Of a DNA stretch of 64,000 nucleotides, positions 52,591-61,037 are shown piece by piece (the first letter of the stretch is position 1; each line of letters opens with the position of its first letter). The notes under the pieces are model-generated. The model was not told the origin of the DNA, made no database searches, and saw only the letters and a list, made by a program, of their open reading frames with translations. Made by a program: the position numbers and the translations under genes. Source of the stretch: CAVSUR01 sp963731285 (GTDB taxonomy: Bacteria; Actinomycetota; Actinomycetes; Streptosporangiales; Streptosporangiaceae); the NCBI GenBank assembly GCA_963731285.1, contig CAVSUR010000001.1:372001-436000 (forward strand), read 5' to 3'.

Positions 52591-53448
52591 CTAGCCAGCG
52601 ACCGCGTCGAGCTGGCGGTGCGCGTCCTCGTCCAGCTGGATATCGGCGACCGCGATGTTCTCCTCCAGATGCCGCACCGACGATGTGCCCGGGATCAGCA
52701 GCACGTTGGGAGCCAGGTTCAGCGCCCAGGCGAGCGCGATCTGGGCCGGTGTGCGGCCCAGCCGGGCGGCCGCGCTTTGCACATGCTCGCTGCCCAGGAC
52801 CGGGTTGACCCGGGCGAAAGCCGAGCCCAGCGGGAAGAAAGAGACGAAGGCAATGCCTCGCGATGTGCACTCTTCCAGCAGCGGCATCGAGGTGCGGTCG
52901 GCCAGGTTAAGCGGGTTCTGAACGCACGCGATCGGGGTGTGCTGCAGGGCGCGCAGCAGGTGCTCGGGAGTGATGTTGCTCAGGCCGACGCCCGCGATCA
53001 GCCCGGCGTCGCGGGCCGCGATCATGGCGGCGAGCTGATCATCGAAGCGCTGGTCAAGGGCCGCGTCGTCCATCAGCCGCAGGTTGACGGCGGCGAGCTG
53101 ATCCACGCCGAGGCTGCGCAGGTTGTCCTCGATGGCGCGCCGCAGCTGCCCGGGCTCGCTGTCCGGCAGCCAGCCTCCTGAGCTGTCCCGGCGGGCGCCC
53201 ACCTTGCTGACCAGGACCAGTCCGGCCGGGTAGGGATGCAGGGCCGCCCTGATGAGCTCGTTGGCGACGTCCGGGCCGTAGAACTGGGCGGTATCGATGT
53301 GGTCGATGCCCAGGTCCACGGCGCGCCGCAGCACCGCGAGGGCCTCATCGCGGTCCCTGGGCGGCCCGAACACGCCAGGCCCGGGCAGCTGCATGGCGCC
53401 GAAGCCGATGCGCGCGACTGAATGACCGGCGAGCCGGAAACGTTCCAT
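52591..53448 (-). CDS. Aldo/keto reductase
   Basis: 285 residues from ATG 53448, ten nt after the RNase HI stop. TIM-barrel AKR motifs include DEALAVLRRAVDLGIDHIDT with AQFYGP (Asp and Tyr of the tetrad), VLVSKVG (Lys) and NVLLIPGTSSVRHLEENIAV (NADPH site). The usual catalytic His position reads AAVNLRLMDD, as in the YdbC-like subgroup, so the tetrad may be altered. The substrate is unknown. It probably shares a transcript with rnhA. Confidence 0.88.
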   Translation of the reverse strand: MERFRLAGHSVARIGFGAMQLPGPGVFGPPRDRDEALAVLRRAVDLGIDHIDTAQFYGPDVANELIRAALHPYPAGLVLVSKVGARRDSSGGWLPDSEPGQLRRAIEDNLRSLGVDQLAAVNLRLMDDAALDQRFDDQLAAMIAARDAGLIAGVGLSNITPEHLLRALQHTPIACVQNPLNLADRTSMPLLEECTSRGIAFVSFFPLGSAFARVNPVLGSEHVQSAAARLGRTPAQIALAWALNLAPNVLLIPGTSSVRHLEENIAVADIQLDEDAHRQLDAVAG

Positions 53449-53458
53449 GGCCCGATTT

Positions 53459-53971
53459 TCAGGGAGCGCCGCAGGCGGCCTCGACGGCACCCTGGCAGGC
53501 CAGCTTGTCGGCGCGCTCGTTCTCCGGATGCCCGGCGTGGCCCTTGACCCAGAACCACTGCACCTGATGGCGGCTGGCCGCCGCATCCAGCCGCTCCCAC
53601 AGGTCGGCGTTCTTGACCGGCTTCTTCTCGCGGGTCTGCCAGCCGTTGCGCTTCCAGGCCGCCAGCCACTGCGTGATCCCGCTGCGCAGGTAGACGCTGT
53701 CGGTGTGCACCTGCACGACCGAGGGCCGGGTCAGGCTCTCCAGCGCGCGGATGGCGGCCATCATCTCCATTCGGTTGTTGGTGGTAACCGCCTCGCTGCC
53801 GTAGATCTCCCTCTCGTAGCGGCCGTACCGCAAGATGGCCCCCCACCCGCCGGGGCCCGGATTTGGCGAGCACGCACCGTCGGTGAAGATCTCGACAGTG
53901 CCGCCCGCCCGGGCGGCCGCGCCGGGCCAGAGATCCGCGGTCCGTCGCGCGGAGGGTGATCTGCGGCTCAT
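53459..53971 (-). CDS. rnhA: Ribonuclease HI
   Basis: 170 residues from ATG 53971, which has AGGAAG 9 nt upstream; ATG 53989 would add six. The four catalytic acids are visible: Asp in VEIFTDGACSPNPGPGGWG, Glu in NNRMEMMAAIRAL, Asp in VHTDSVYLRSGI and Asp in NERADKLACQGA. The basic handle region (WKRNGWQTREKKPVKNADLW) is complete. It degrades RNA in RNA-DNA hybrids such as R-loops and primers. Confidence 0.95.
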   Translation of the reverse strand: MSRRSPSARRTADLWPGAAARAGGTVEIFTDGACSPNPGPGGWGAILRYGRYEREIYGSEAVTTNNRMEMMAAIRALESLTRPSVVQVHTDSVYLRSGITQWLAAWKRNGWQTREKKPVKNADLWERLDAAASRHQVQWFWVKGHAGHPENERADKLACQGAVEAACGAP

Positions 53972-54087
53972 GGCGGGCAGCTTCCTCATAATGACGGCAC
54001 GGTGAACGCCGTCGCCGGCGCAGTCCGGGGGAACCGGCAGTCCCGGGGACCGGCAGTCCGGGGATCTGCCGCGGTCGTATTCTCCTC

Positions 54088-54127
54088 GGCAGCGGCAGCG
54101 GCAGCGGCAGCGGCCGCGGCAGCGGCA
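54088..54127 (+). repeat. GGCAGC hexamer tract upstream of the DUF72 gene
   Basis: Nearly seven copies of GGCAGC, one changed to GGCCGC, from 23 to 63 nt before the ATG and directly before the RBS AAGGAGG. Slippage could vary the distance between promoter and start. Confidence 0.8.
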
Positions 54128-54150
54128 CCTGCACCGGGTAAGGAGGCTTC

Positions 54151-54960
54151 ATGCCCGTTCTGGTCGGAACCTCCGGCTGGCAGTACCGAGACTGGCGCGG
54201 CGGGATGTACCCGGCGGGCGTGGCGCAGCGCCGCTGGCTGGAGCACTACGCCACCCAGTACCTGACGGTGGAGAACAACAGCAGCTTCTACCGGCTGCCC
54301 GCCGCCGAGACCTTCGCGGGCTGGCGGGAGCGCACGCCGCCCGATTTCGTGATGGCAGTGAAGGCCAGCCGGTACCTCACGCACGTCAGGAGGCTCCGTG
54401 ACCCGGCAGAGCCTGTCGCCCGGTTCCTCGCCGCGGCAGGCGGCCTGGGCGTCAAGCTCGGGCCTGTCGTGCTTCAGCTGCCGCCGAGCCTCACCGCCGA
54501 GCCAGCCCTGCTCGATGCCTGCCTGCGCTGCTTTCGCACCGCGCCCGGCGGCCGCCCGCTGCGGGTGGCGGTGGAGCCGCGGCACGAGTCTTGGTGGACC
54601 GAGGAGGTCCGGCAGATCCTGACTGCCCACGACGCGGCACTGTGCTGGGCGGACCGGCTCGGCCGCCCGGTCACCCCGCTATGGCGCACCGCCGGCTGGG
54701 GATACCTGCGGCTGCATGAGGGCGCCGGCGACCCATGGCCAAGCTACGACGAGCCGGCCCTGTGGTCCTGGGCTGGCCGGCTGCGGCAGGCGTGGCCGGC
54801 CGCCGCCGACGTCTACGTCTACTTTAACAACGACCCCGGCGGAGCAGCCGTGATCAACTCGATCACGTTCGCCGCGCTGGCCCGCGATGCGGGGCTGGCC
54901 GTGACCCGCACGCCAGCGGCCGGCACAGTACCGTTCACCACTGCCATCCCGACCTGGTGA
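54151..54960 (+). CDS. DUF72 family protein
   Basis: 269 residues; AAGGAGG lies 5 nt before the ATG. DUF72 proteins are TIM-barrels with unknown activity. Family signatures here are VLVGTSGWQYRDWRGGMYP at the start, EHYATQYLTVENNSSFYRLP, MAVKASRYLTHVRRL, VVLQLPPSL, RVAVEPRHESWW, ALCWADRLG and YVYFNNDPGGAAVINSI. The length is standard. The gene is divergent from rnhA. Confidence 0.92.
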   Translation: MPVLVGTSGWQYRDWRGGMYPAGVAQRRWLEHYATQYLTVENNSSFYRLPAAETFAGWRERTPPDFVMAVKASRYLTHVRRLRDPAEPVARFLAAAGGLGVKLGPVVLQLPPSLTAEPALLDACLRCFRTAPGGRPLRVAVEPRHESWWTEEVRQILTAHDAALCWADRLGRPVTPLWRTAGWGYLRLHEGAGDPWPSYDEPALWSWAGRLRQAWPAAADVYVYFNNDPGGAAVINSITFAALARDAGLAVTRTPAAGTVPFTTAIPTW

Positions 54961-55079
54961 GGGGGCCTGCGGACCCGCCGCCGCGCCCGCCTGCCGCCAG
55001 CTGCGGGTCCGGCGGTTTCCCGGGCGGCGTCCTGGGCACTTCGGTTACCGCCTGCCGGACCATCGAAAGTGTGGTTGCC

Positions 55080-57788
55080 ATGACCATGCCAGCTGTCCGT
55101 AACGCGGCCGTGCTGCTGTCGGGCGCGCTCATCCTGGGAACCGGGATGGCGGCCGCGCCCGCCGGGGCGGCGCGCGCCGGGGACCCGGCGCCAGGCGCGG
55201 CCGCGGGGCTGCGTTCTCACGCCGCCGGCGGGAGCCTGCCCGCCGCCTCGCCGGCGCACGGCACCGCCCCCGGCGGCCCCGGCAGCCAGTCATACCTGGA
55301 TACCTCCCGCAAAGACTGCTTCGGCACGGCCCGGACCGCCGTCTCCAAGGTGTGGTACACCGTCGCCGGCGGCGTGCTGTCTGACGTCTACAGCCCGACG
55401 CTCGAGAACACCAACCTCGGCACGCTCCAGTTCGTCGTCACCGACGGCGCCACCTTCGCCGACCTGCAGCAGCGGGACATGACCTACACGGTCAGCGCCG
55501 CGGACCGCTCAGGCATGGCGTGCCAGGTGACGAGCACCGACGCTGCGCACGGGTTCCGGCTGATCACCGAGTACATCACCGACCCGGCGCGGGACAGTGT
55601 GGTCATGCGGACCCGGCTGGTGCCGCTGGCCGGGCACCGGCGGCCGGCCGCGGGCCTGCGGGTGTACGTCCGCTACGACGCGACCGTCGACAACACCGGC
55701 GGCGGCGGCCGCGGCAACGCGGGCGCCAACAACGCCACGATAGACCCCGCGACGACCGCCCTGGTTTCCTCCGACACCCGGGCACCGCACGGGCCGTTCG
55801 CCGCGCGGGTCACCGGAGCGCTGGCCGCCAGCAAGCCGTTCCTCGCCGAGTCGAGCGGCTTCGCCGGCACCGCGAGCGACGGCCTGCGCCAGCTCAGCAC
55901 CTACCACCGGCTGGTCCGCGACTACCGGTCGGCGGCCGACGGGAACGTCGTGCAGACGGCCGAGGTCGATGCGACGGCAGGTCAGCCGTTCACCCTGGCG
56001 CTGGGCTTCGGCCGCGATGCCCGGTCGGCGATCCGCGCCGCAAGCGTCAGCGCCGCGGCTCCGTTCGGCCAGATCCTGGCTGCCTACCTGCGCGGCTGGC
56101 GGCACTACGACCGTTCCCTGCACCGGCCGCCCGCCCGGCTTCCCGGCCTGCCGGCCCGCGCCGCCGCGCGGATGCGCGCGATGTACTGGCTGTCGGCGAA
56201 CGTGCTGAAGGCCGACGAGGACAAGACCTATCCGGGGGCGCTCGTGGCCTCGCCGACCGACCCGTGGGGCCAGTCGGTGCCCGCCACGACCACTCATCCG
56301 GGCTGGACCTACCGCGAGGTGTTCGCCAGGGACAGCTACGAGACGCTCACCGGCCTGCTTGCCGACGGGGACACGGCCACCGCCCGGGCGATGGTCAGGT
56401 TCCTCTACGACCGCACCCAGCAGGCCGACGGCAGCTTCCCTCGCGACTCGCTGCTCGACGGCGCCGTGGCCCCGGACACCTTCGGGCTGTACGAGATCGA
56501 CGAGGACGCCTACCCGCTGCTGATGGCGTGGGAGGCGGGCTTCGCCGGCAACGTGGCCTTCTACCGGGACCACATCCGGCCCGACGCCGACTTCATCGTC
56601 GACCACGGGCCCGCCTACGGGGTTGAGCGATGGGAGGAGCATCCCGGTTACTCGCCGTCGACGATCGCGGCCGAGATCGCGGGCCTGGTGGCCGCCGCGG
56701 ATCTCGCCCGGGCGGCAGGAGACCGGTCGAGGGCGGCCCTGTACCTGGCGACCGCCGATGACTACCAGCGTCACGTGAAGAAGTGGACGGTCACCAGCAC
56801 CGGGCCCTACGCTGCGGGCCGCTACTTTATCCGCCTGTCGCCGGGCGGCCACCCGAACGAGCACCAGACCTACAGCCTGGGCAACGGCAGCTTGCCCGAC
56901 GTCGACCAGCGCCGGGTCATCGATGCGGGCTTCCTGGAACTGACCCGGCTGGGCGAGCTGCCCGCTAACGATCCGGATGTGCGGCGCTCCCTCCGCGTGG
57001 TCGACTCGGTGCTCGGATCTCACACCGCGTCGGGCCCGGGCTGGCATCGCTACGGGGTCAAGGCCAGCGGCAGCACCGACGGCTACGGCGACTGCTACGC
57101 ACCTGACCCGACCAGCTGCTCGCCGACCGGAACCCCCTGGTTCACCAAGGCCGTCGGGTCCGGGCACTTGTGGCCGCTGCTCGACGGCGAGCGCGCTGAG
57201 CAGGACCTCCAGGCCGGTGACACGCCGGGCGCCGTCAGCCTGCTAGAGAGCATGCAGCGCATGTCCTCGGGTCTCGGCCTGGTGCCCGAGCAGGCCTGGG
57301 AGGATCCGGCCGTGCCCGCGTCCCGGTACGGCTCGGATCCCGCGACGGCATCCATCGGGTTCGCCAACGGCAGGCCAGCCGGCTCCGCGGCTCCGCTGAT
57401 CTGGGCTCAGGCCCAGTACCTGCGGCTCGTCCGCGACCTGCAAGCCCGGACCGTGCTGGACCAGCCGGCGATCACCGCCGGGCGCTACGTCAGGAACGGG
57501 CCGCCCGCCGCGCTGAAGCTCTCCTTCGCCGCGCAGCCCGCGACAGCGGCGAGCGGGACAGGCACGATCGTGATCAGCGGGACCACGGCACCGGGAGCGC
57601 CCGTGGACGTCGCGGTGAGCCGCCCGGCGTCATCGGCCGACGCCACCTCCGTCGCCAGGACTGTCGCCGGCGTCCATGGCGCATTCCGGGTCACCGTCTC
57701 GGTGCCCCCGGGGAAAACCGTGATCACGGCGGCAGCAACCGCGCCGCGCGCGACCGGATGGGCTCAGCAGACGGTGACCGTCCGGTAG
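55080..57788 (+). CDS. Secreted GH15 glucan hydrolase (glucodextranase/glucoamylase type)
   Basis: 902 residues from ATG 55080. The signal peptide is NAAVLLSGALILGTGMAAAP with cleavage near AGAARA. Domain order: an N-terminal beta-sandwich (about 75-330, KVWYTVAGGVLSDVYSPTLE onward); an (alpha/alpha)6 GH15 domain (about 365-800) with TYREVFARDSYETLTGLLAD, DTFGLYEIDEDAYPLLMAWE (general acid region) and GLVPEQAWEDP (general base); and a C-terminal Ig-like sandwich (about 810-902, GTIVISGTTAPGAPVDVAVS). It releases glucose from extracellular alpha-glucans. The 5' frame upstream of 55080 is not included. Confidence 0.93.
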   Translation: MTMPAVRNAAVLLSGALILGTGMAAAPAGAARAGDPAPGAAAGLRSHAAGGSLPAASPAHGTAPGGPGSQSYLDTSRKDCFGTARTAVSKVWYTVAGGVLSDVYSPTLENTNLGTLQFVVTDGATFADLQQRDMTYTVSAADRSGMACQVTSTDAAHGFRLITEYITDPARDSVVMRTRLVPLAGHRRPAAGLRVYVRYDATVDNTGGGGRGNAGANNATIDPATTALVSSDTRAPHGPFAARVTGALAASKPFLAESSGFAGTASDGLRQLSTYHRLVRDYRSAADGNVVQTAEVDATAGQPFTLALGFGRDARSAIRAASVSAAAPFGQILAAYLRGWRHYDRSLHRPPARLPGLPARAAARMRAMYWLSANVLKADEDKTYPGALVASPTDPWGQSVPATTTHPGWTYREVFARDSYETLTGLLADGDTATARAMVRFLYDRTQQADGSFPRDSLLDGAVAPDTFGLYEIDEDAYPLLMAWEAGFAGNVAFYRDHIRPDADFIVDHGPAYGVERWEEHPGYSPSTIAAEIAGLVAAADLARAAGDRSRAALYLATADDYQRHVKKWTVTSTGPYAAGRYFIRLSPGGHPNEHQTYSLGNGSLPDVDQRRVIDAGFLELTRLGELPANDPDVRRSLRVVDSVLGSHTASGPGWHRYGVKASGSTDGYGDCYAPDPTSCSPTGTPWFTKAVGSGHLWPLLDGERAEQDLQAGDTPGAVSLLESMQRMSSGLGLVPEQAWEDPAVPASRYGSDPATASIGFANGRPAGSAAPLIWAQAQYLRLVRDLQARTVLDQPAITAGRYVRNGPPAALKLSFAAQPATAASGTGTIVISGTTAPGAPVDVAVSRPASSADATSVARTVAGVHGAFRVTVSVPPGKTVITAAATAPRATGWAQQTVTVR

Positions 57789-57852
57789 CCGCGGCCGCGG
57801 CTTCAGCGCACCACCCCGCCATGTTCATGACGGGTCCCACTTGGCCACGAAC

Positions 57853-58020
57853 TCAGTGCAGCATCTCGATGGCCGTCGCCTTGTCGCCGGAAATCTCGGC
57901 CAGCTCACCGAGGTTGCGGCTGATCGTGCCCATGAAGTAGACGGTCGACGTGCCCAGCGCGCCGGGGTACGGCCGGAACGGCAGGAGCTGCCGATAGACG
58001 ATCTCAGCCGATTCCGTGGG
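57853..58020 (-). pseudogene. Fragment of an AfsR-type or cyclase-associated C-terminal TPR domain
   Basis: One open frame between two stops encodes about 55 residues: IVYRQLLPFRPYPGALGTST, then VYFMGTISRNLGELAEISGD, then KATAIEMLH. The pattern of RLLLPYAG and DRYLGLLA elements recalls the end of AfsR/LuxR or adenylate-cyclase-linked TPR domains. There is no start or upstream part. It lies between the GH15 gene and tRNA-Tyr, a common landing zone for foreign DNA. Confidence 0.45.
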
Positions 58021-58277
58021 CTACGCCCGGGCCAGAACAAGATTCGCCAGTGATCTCCCAGGCCGGTAGCAGCACGTCACTGACGGCCAGATGGCCACCG
58101 AAACCGAGGGGAAAAAGCGGTGCCGTGAACCGCTGGCTCCCGCTCGATCCCGTCCGCTGCATGTCCGTGACCATCGCTACGCGACGTCTCACGACGGCAG
58201 ACCATGACACACGACGGGACAGCAGCACCTCTGCCTGCGAGCAGGGGTATGCGCAGCTCACGGGCCGCTTTCGCAGG
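58021..58277. other. Region downstream of tRNA-Tyr without a recognised gene
   Basis: About 257 bp with no supported ORF or RNA. It lies 3' of the tRNA and may be debris of an integrated element, as the adjacent TPR fragment suggests. Confidence 0.4.
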
Positions 58278-58362
58278 TGGTGGCAGGTGTTGGGTTCGAA
58301 CCAACGTAGGCTGAGCCGACGGTTTTACAGACCGCTCCCTTTGGCCACTCGGGCAACCTGCC
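58278..58362 (-). tRNA. tRNA-Tyr(GUA)
   Basis: Read on the minus strand, GGCAGGT (58356-58362) pairs with ACCTGCC (58282-58288), followed by ACCA. The anticodon loop contains CTGTAAA (anticodon GTA). The long variable arm and the T-arm GGTTCGAACC are present. 85 nt including an encoded CCA end. Confidence 0.95.
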
Positions 58363-58531
58363 GTGCGCCGTCCGCGCGGGACGGGCACTCAGAAGGATAG
58401 CGGAACATCAGCGCCGGGTCAGCACGGATGTCCTGGATGCGGGGCAGCGCGCAGTCCGCTTCCGCAGACACGGCGCCGCCACGACGGCCGTGCCCGCTCG
58501 CTCGGCGTGTGTCAGCGTCTACCCTGTTCCC

Positions 58532-59026
58532 GTGGCATCCGAATCCTCTTTCGACATCGTGTCCAAGATCAACCACCAGGAAGTCGACAACGCGCTGAAC
58601 CAGGCGGCCAAGGAGATCGGCACCCGGTTCGACTTTCGCGGCGTGGGCGCCGCCATCGCCTGGTCCGGCGACCATGCCGTGGAGATCAGGGCCAACAGCG
58701 AGGAGCGCGCGAACGCGGTCCTCGACGTCTTCAAGGAGAAGCTGGTCAAGCGCTCGGTCTCGCTGAAGGTGCTCGACCCCGGCGAGCCACGGCTGTCGGG
58801 CAAGGAGTACCGGCTCGGCGTCAGCCTGAAGGAAGGCATCTCCCAGGACGACGCCAAGAAGATCTCCAAGATCATCCGGGACGAGGGCCCGAAGGGCATC
58901 CGAGCCCAGGTCCAGGGTGATGAGCTGCGCGTGTCCGCGAAGAAGAAGGACGACCTGCAGCACGTGATCAGCATGCTGAAGGGCAGGGATTTCGACTTCG
59001 CCTTGCAGTTCGTCAACTACCGCTGA
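58532..59026 (+). CDS. yajQ: YajQ family nucleotide/c-di-GMP-binding protein
   Basis: 164 residues from GTG 58532 (family length about 163). Conserved parts are SSFDIVSKINHQEVDNALNQ, GTRFDFRGVGAAIAWSGD, and the end VISMLKGRDFDFALQFVNYR. YajQ proteins bind nucleotides; homologues in Xanthomonas and Pseudomonas are c-di-GMP effectors. It is divergent from tRNA-Tyr. Its last 22 bases begin an 87-bp segment that recurs at 61261. Confidence 0.93.
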   Translation: MASESSFDIVSKINHQEVDNALNQAAKEIGTRFDFRGVGAAIAWSGDHAVEIRANSEERANAVLDVFKEKLVKRSVSLKVLDPGEPRLSGKEYRLGVSLKEGISQDDAKKISKIIRDEGPKGIRAQVQGDELRVSAKKKDDLQHVISMLKGRDFDFALQFVNYR

Positions 59027-59091
59027 AATAGGCTCACTTCATGCCCCTGACCAGCATCTTTACCTAGCGGCACGTCGGCCGTGGCACGCAG
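59005..59091 (+). repeat. Direct repeat copy A, starting in the 3' end of yajQ
   Basis: Matches 61261-61347 without gaps (about 80 percent by hand count). The first 20 bases, GCAGTTCGTCAACTACCGCT, are identical and include the yajQ C-terminal codons. A second identical block is CTGACCAGCATCTTTACC. The remainder of 59092-59263 holds no recognised gene. Confidence 0.85.
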
Positions 59092-59263
59092 AGGGCACAT
59101 TGCCGAGCGCAGAGTCACGATCGTGCGGGCGTGGTCGTCGGTGTCGGGCCATTCGCCCGCGTGGGTTGACGCTACGTCAATTGAGGATCTGTCCGGAACC
59201 AACTCGGAGGAACTCGCTCAGTTTCGCCGTCCTCGCCTTGACCCCGTTCGACGGACACGCCAT

Positions 59264-59863
59264 TCAGCCTCCGCTGCGGCTCCCCGGGCTGGTCGCAATG
59301 AGTCCTACAATTCCACCAAGCGCTGTGGTCGCGAGGGCTAGCGGCGCCTCGGCTGCCTTCTTCTGATAGACCAGCACAAACGCCATTGAACCAAACACGA
59401 AAACGGCTGTGGCCAATGTCAATACGACCATGTACCAGAGAACCTGCCGTGTCTTCTTGTCTGGTGAACCAAGCGCGTTTTCGGCCACTTGCGTGCGCTC
59501 CGCGTCCGGCAGCGCGTTCATGACCCCTTGGGCGGCAGCCTGCTGCTGCTCGGGAGCCAGGCCCTGCACGACGGATGCAGCCAGATCCTGCTTGGCCGCG
59601 TCCGGCAGCGCGTTCATGACCCCTTGGGCGGCAGCCTGCTGCTGCTCGGGAGCCAGGCCCTGCACGACGGATGCAGCCAGATCCTGCTTGGCCGCGTCCG
59701 GCAGCGCGTTCATGACCCCTTGGGCGGCAGCCTGCTGCTGCTCGGGAGCCAGGCCCTGCACGACGGATGCAGCCAGATCCTGCTTGGCCGCGTCCGGCAG
59801 CGCGTTCATGACCCCTTGGGCGGCAGCCAGTTGCTGCTCGGGGATACTCGAGCCATCCGACAT
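59264..59863 (-). CDS. Membrane protein with 32-residue tandem repeats
   Basis: 199 residues from ATG 59863 with AAGGAGG upstream. Three exact copies plus a partial fourth of a 32-residue helical unit (EQQQAAAQGVMNALPDAAKQ followed by DLAASVVQGLAP) fill about residues 10-125. A linker LGSPDKKTRQ, a membrane helix VLWYMVVLTLATAVFVFGSM, and a second hydrophobic segment follow. The repeats are acidic/Gln-Ala-rich and would sit in the cytoplasm. No family recognised. It is in the islet between the two 87-bp direct repeats. Confidence 0.7.
   Translation of the reverse strand: MSDGSSIPEQQLAAAQGVMNALPDAAKQDLAASVVQGLAPEQQQAAAQGVMNALPDAAKQDLAASVVQGLAPEQQQAAAQGVMNALPDAAKQDLAASVVQGLAPEQQQAAAQGVMNALPDAERTQVAENALGSPDKKTRQVLWYMVVLTLATAVFVFGSMAFVLVYQKKAAEAPLALATTALGGIVGLIATSPGSRSGG
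59514..59840. repeat. 96-bp tandem repeat array inside the membrane protein gene
   Basis: Units start at 59514, 59610, 59706 and 59802, exactly 96 bp apart. The first three are identical at every position I compared; the fourth changes after about 30 bp. A multiple of three keeps the frame. The lack of divergence means recent expansion or gene conversion. Confidence 0.93.
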
Positions 59864-59994
59864 GGCGGCCTCCTTAGAAAGATGCAAGATCCATATTTAC
59901 ACCGTCGAGATGACGGGGAGTAGAGGCGGTCCGGTCAGGCAGTATCAGCGTGGATGATCACGGCTTGCGTGGCGGTGTGAGCCTGGGCGCGGCG

Positions 59995-60921
59995 ATGTCG
60001 CACCTGGAACCGGAGCCGCCGCATAATCGCGGTGTGAGGGAAGCATTGATAATTACCTTCCTGGGCGGGCTCGTCACCTTCAGCGCGTTCGGAGCGGCGA
60101 TCCTGGCCTTCCTGACCGGTGGCAACGCCCTGGACAACGTGGCGCAGTTCTGGGCAGAGCGTAGGAAAAGGCGCGTCGATCCGGCGCGAGCCGAAACCAG
60201 CCAGCGGGAGGCGCAGCGGAGAGGTGCTGTTAGCGGCATCCTGAGCGGCTCGGTCGCAGTGATAAGGGGCCATGAGGTCATCCCGCCGGGTGCTTCCCGG
60301 TTCTTGACTCAAGATCACTGGGCCATTGGCGGACCACTAACCCGGTGCGGAGTGGTCAATCACGGTGACTCACGGACACCAGTCGGCCAGGTCAGCGAGG
60401 GCGACGGCCACGATCCATGCTATTCCCAAGCTGATAGTACGGGTTCGACTCCTGTCACCTACTCCACGGGGGCGGTTTCGAACCATACGATGTCGCACGC
60501 AGGTGAAATGGGCTGGGCGATGACCTGCGCTCCTAACTCCCCGGTCGAGCCGTCAATGCGCTCTCTCAGCAAGTCCGCATGTCCATTGTGCCGGGCATAC
60601 TCCTCGGTCATATGCACCATCACCCAGCGAAGCGAAAACCGCTCCCCTCCCCGGTCCCCGCTAACGTCGAGAGACGGCGCGGCCGACACAAGCGCTCTCG
60701 CATGCTCGCATTCAGCCTGCCAGGCACCGAATGCCTCGACCACGTTGGCAGTAGCCACATCGCGGAACGAAGCCTCCCAGTCCATGTCCGGCGAGAAAAT
60801 CGCAGACATCTGCTCACCGCCCAGCACAGGCCGGAACCAGATACGCTCCACCTCGGCCATATGCCTGACGATGCCGAGCAGGGACAGGCGGGACGGCGGG
60901 ACCGCCCGCTCCCGTAGCTGA
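59995..60921 (+). CDS. Possible small membrane protein, 3' part doubtful
   Basis: From ATG 59995 the first 60 residues look real: a polar start (HLEPEPPHNRGVR), one membrane helix (ALIITFLGGLVTFSAFGAAI) and a basic amphipathic stretch (DNVAQFWAERRKRR). Beyond about 60300 the frame has no protein-like pattern, crosses a half-tRNA and then lies antisense to the DinB gene. The original gene probably ended earlier and lost its stop at a junction. No family recognised. Confidence 0.25.
   Translation: MSHLEPEPPHNRGVREALIITFLGGLVTFSAFGAAILAFLTGGNALDNVAQFWAERRKRRVDPARAETSQREAQRRGAVSGILSGSVAVIRGHEVIPPGASRFLTQDHWAIGGPLTRCGVVNHGDSRTPVGQVSEGDGHDPCYSQADSTGSTPVTYSTGAVSNHTMSHAGEMGWAMTCAPNSPVEPSMRSLSKSACPLCRAYSSVICTITQRSENRSPPRSPLTSRDGAADTSALACSHSACQAPNASTTLAVATSRNEASQSMSGEKIADICSPPSTGRNQIRSTSAICLTMPSRDRRDGGTARSRS
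60423..60466 (+). tRNA. 3' half of tRNA-Gly(CCC), attachment-site remnant
   Basis: TTCCCAAG (anticodon loop with CCC) is followed by a T-arm ACGGG-TTCGACT-CCTGT, the 7-nt acceptor strand CACCTAC, a U discriminator (usual for tRNA-Gly) and CCA. The 5' half (acceptor, D-arm, 5' anticodon stem) is missing, so it cannot be functional. Such 3' halves are left by integrases that use tRNA genes as attachment sites. Confidence 0.65.
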
Positions 60922-61037
60922 TCATCGGTCAAACCATCGCACTTGACAGCCAGGGTCGTACGCTGGAAGTCCAGGAACGCCGTAAGCGTCACTCGCTCGT
61001 CCGCTTCAGGCGGCGGGATACTGCGCTCAAGAGCCAT
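60459..61037 (-). CDS. DinB family protein (DUF664, mini-circle type)
   Basis: 192 residues. The four-helix DinB fold is suggested by TLTAFLDFQRTTLAVKCDGL, SLLGIVRHMAEVERIWFRPV with the first metal His, and WVMVHMTEEYARHNGHADLL with the two further His ligands (H...HxxH). Members are metal-dependent hydrolases or transferases, some acting with mycothiol; the substrate here is unknown. The last codon and stop lie in the CCA end of the half-tRNA, so the C-terminus may have been set by the recombination event. Confidence 0.88.
   Translation of the reverse strand: MALERSIPPPEADERVTLTAFLDFQRTTLAVKCDGLTDDQLRERAVPPSRLSLLGIVRHMAEVERIWFRPVLGGEQMSAIFSPDMDWEASFRDVATANVVEAFGAWQAECEHARALVSAAPSLDVSGDRGGERFSLRWVMVHMTEEYARHNGHADLLRERIDGSTGELGAQVIAQPISPACDIVWFETAPVE

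Noticed and set aside
52368..53181. LCP protein extended to 721 residues
   Set aside because: After the LytR_C domain the frame is nonsense and runs antisense through the aldo/keto reductase; the proper end is in the shifted frame at 52547.
58050..58400. 116-codon plus-strand ORF
   Set aside because: Runs through the whole tRNA-Tyr gene and has no protein-like pattern.
59514..59840. CRISPR array
   Set aside because: The 96-bp units are contiguous without spacers and keep a reading frame; no cas genes.
60423..60466. tmRNA 3' end
   Set aside because: The U discriminator, the 7-nt acceptor and the CCC anticodon loop fit tRNA-Gly better; no tag-coding part is present.
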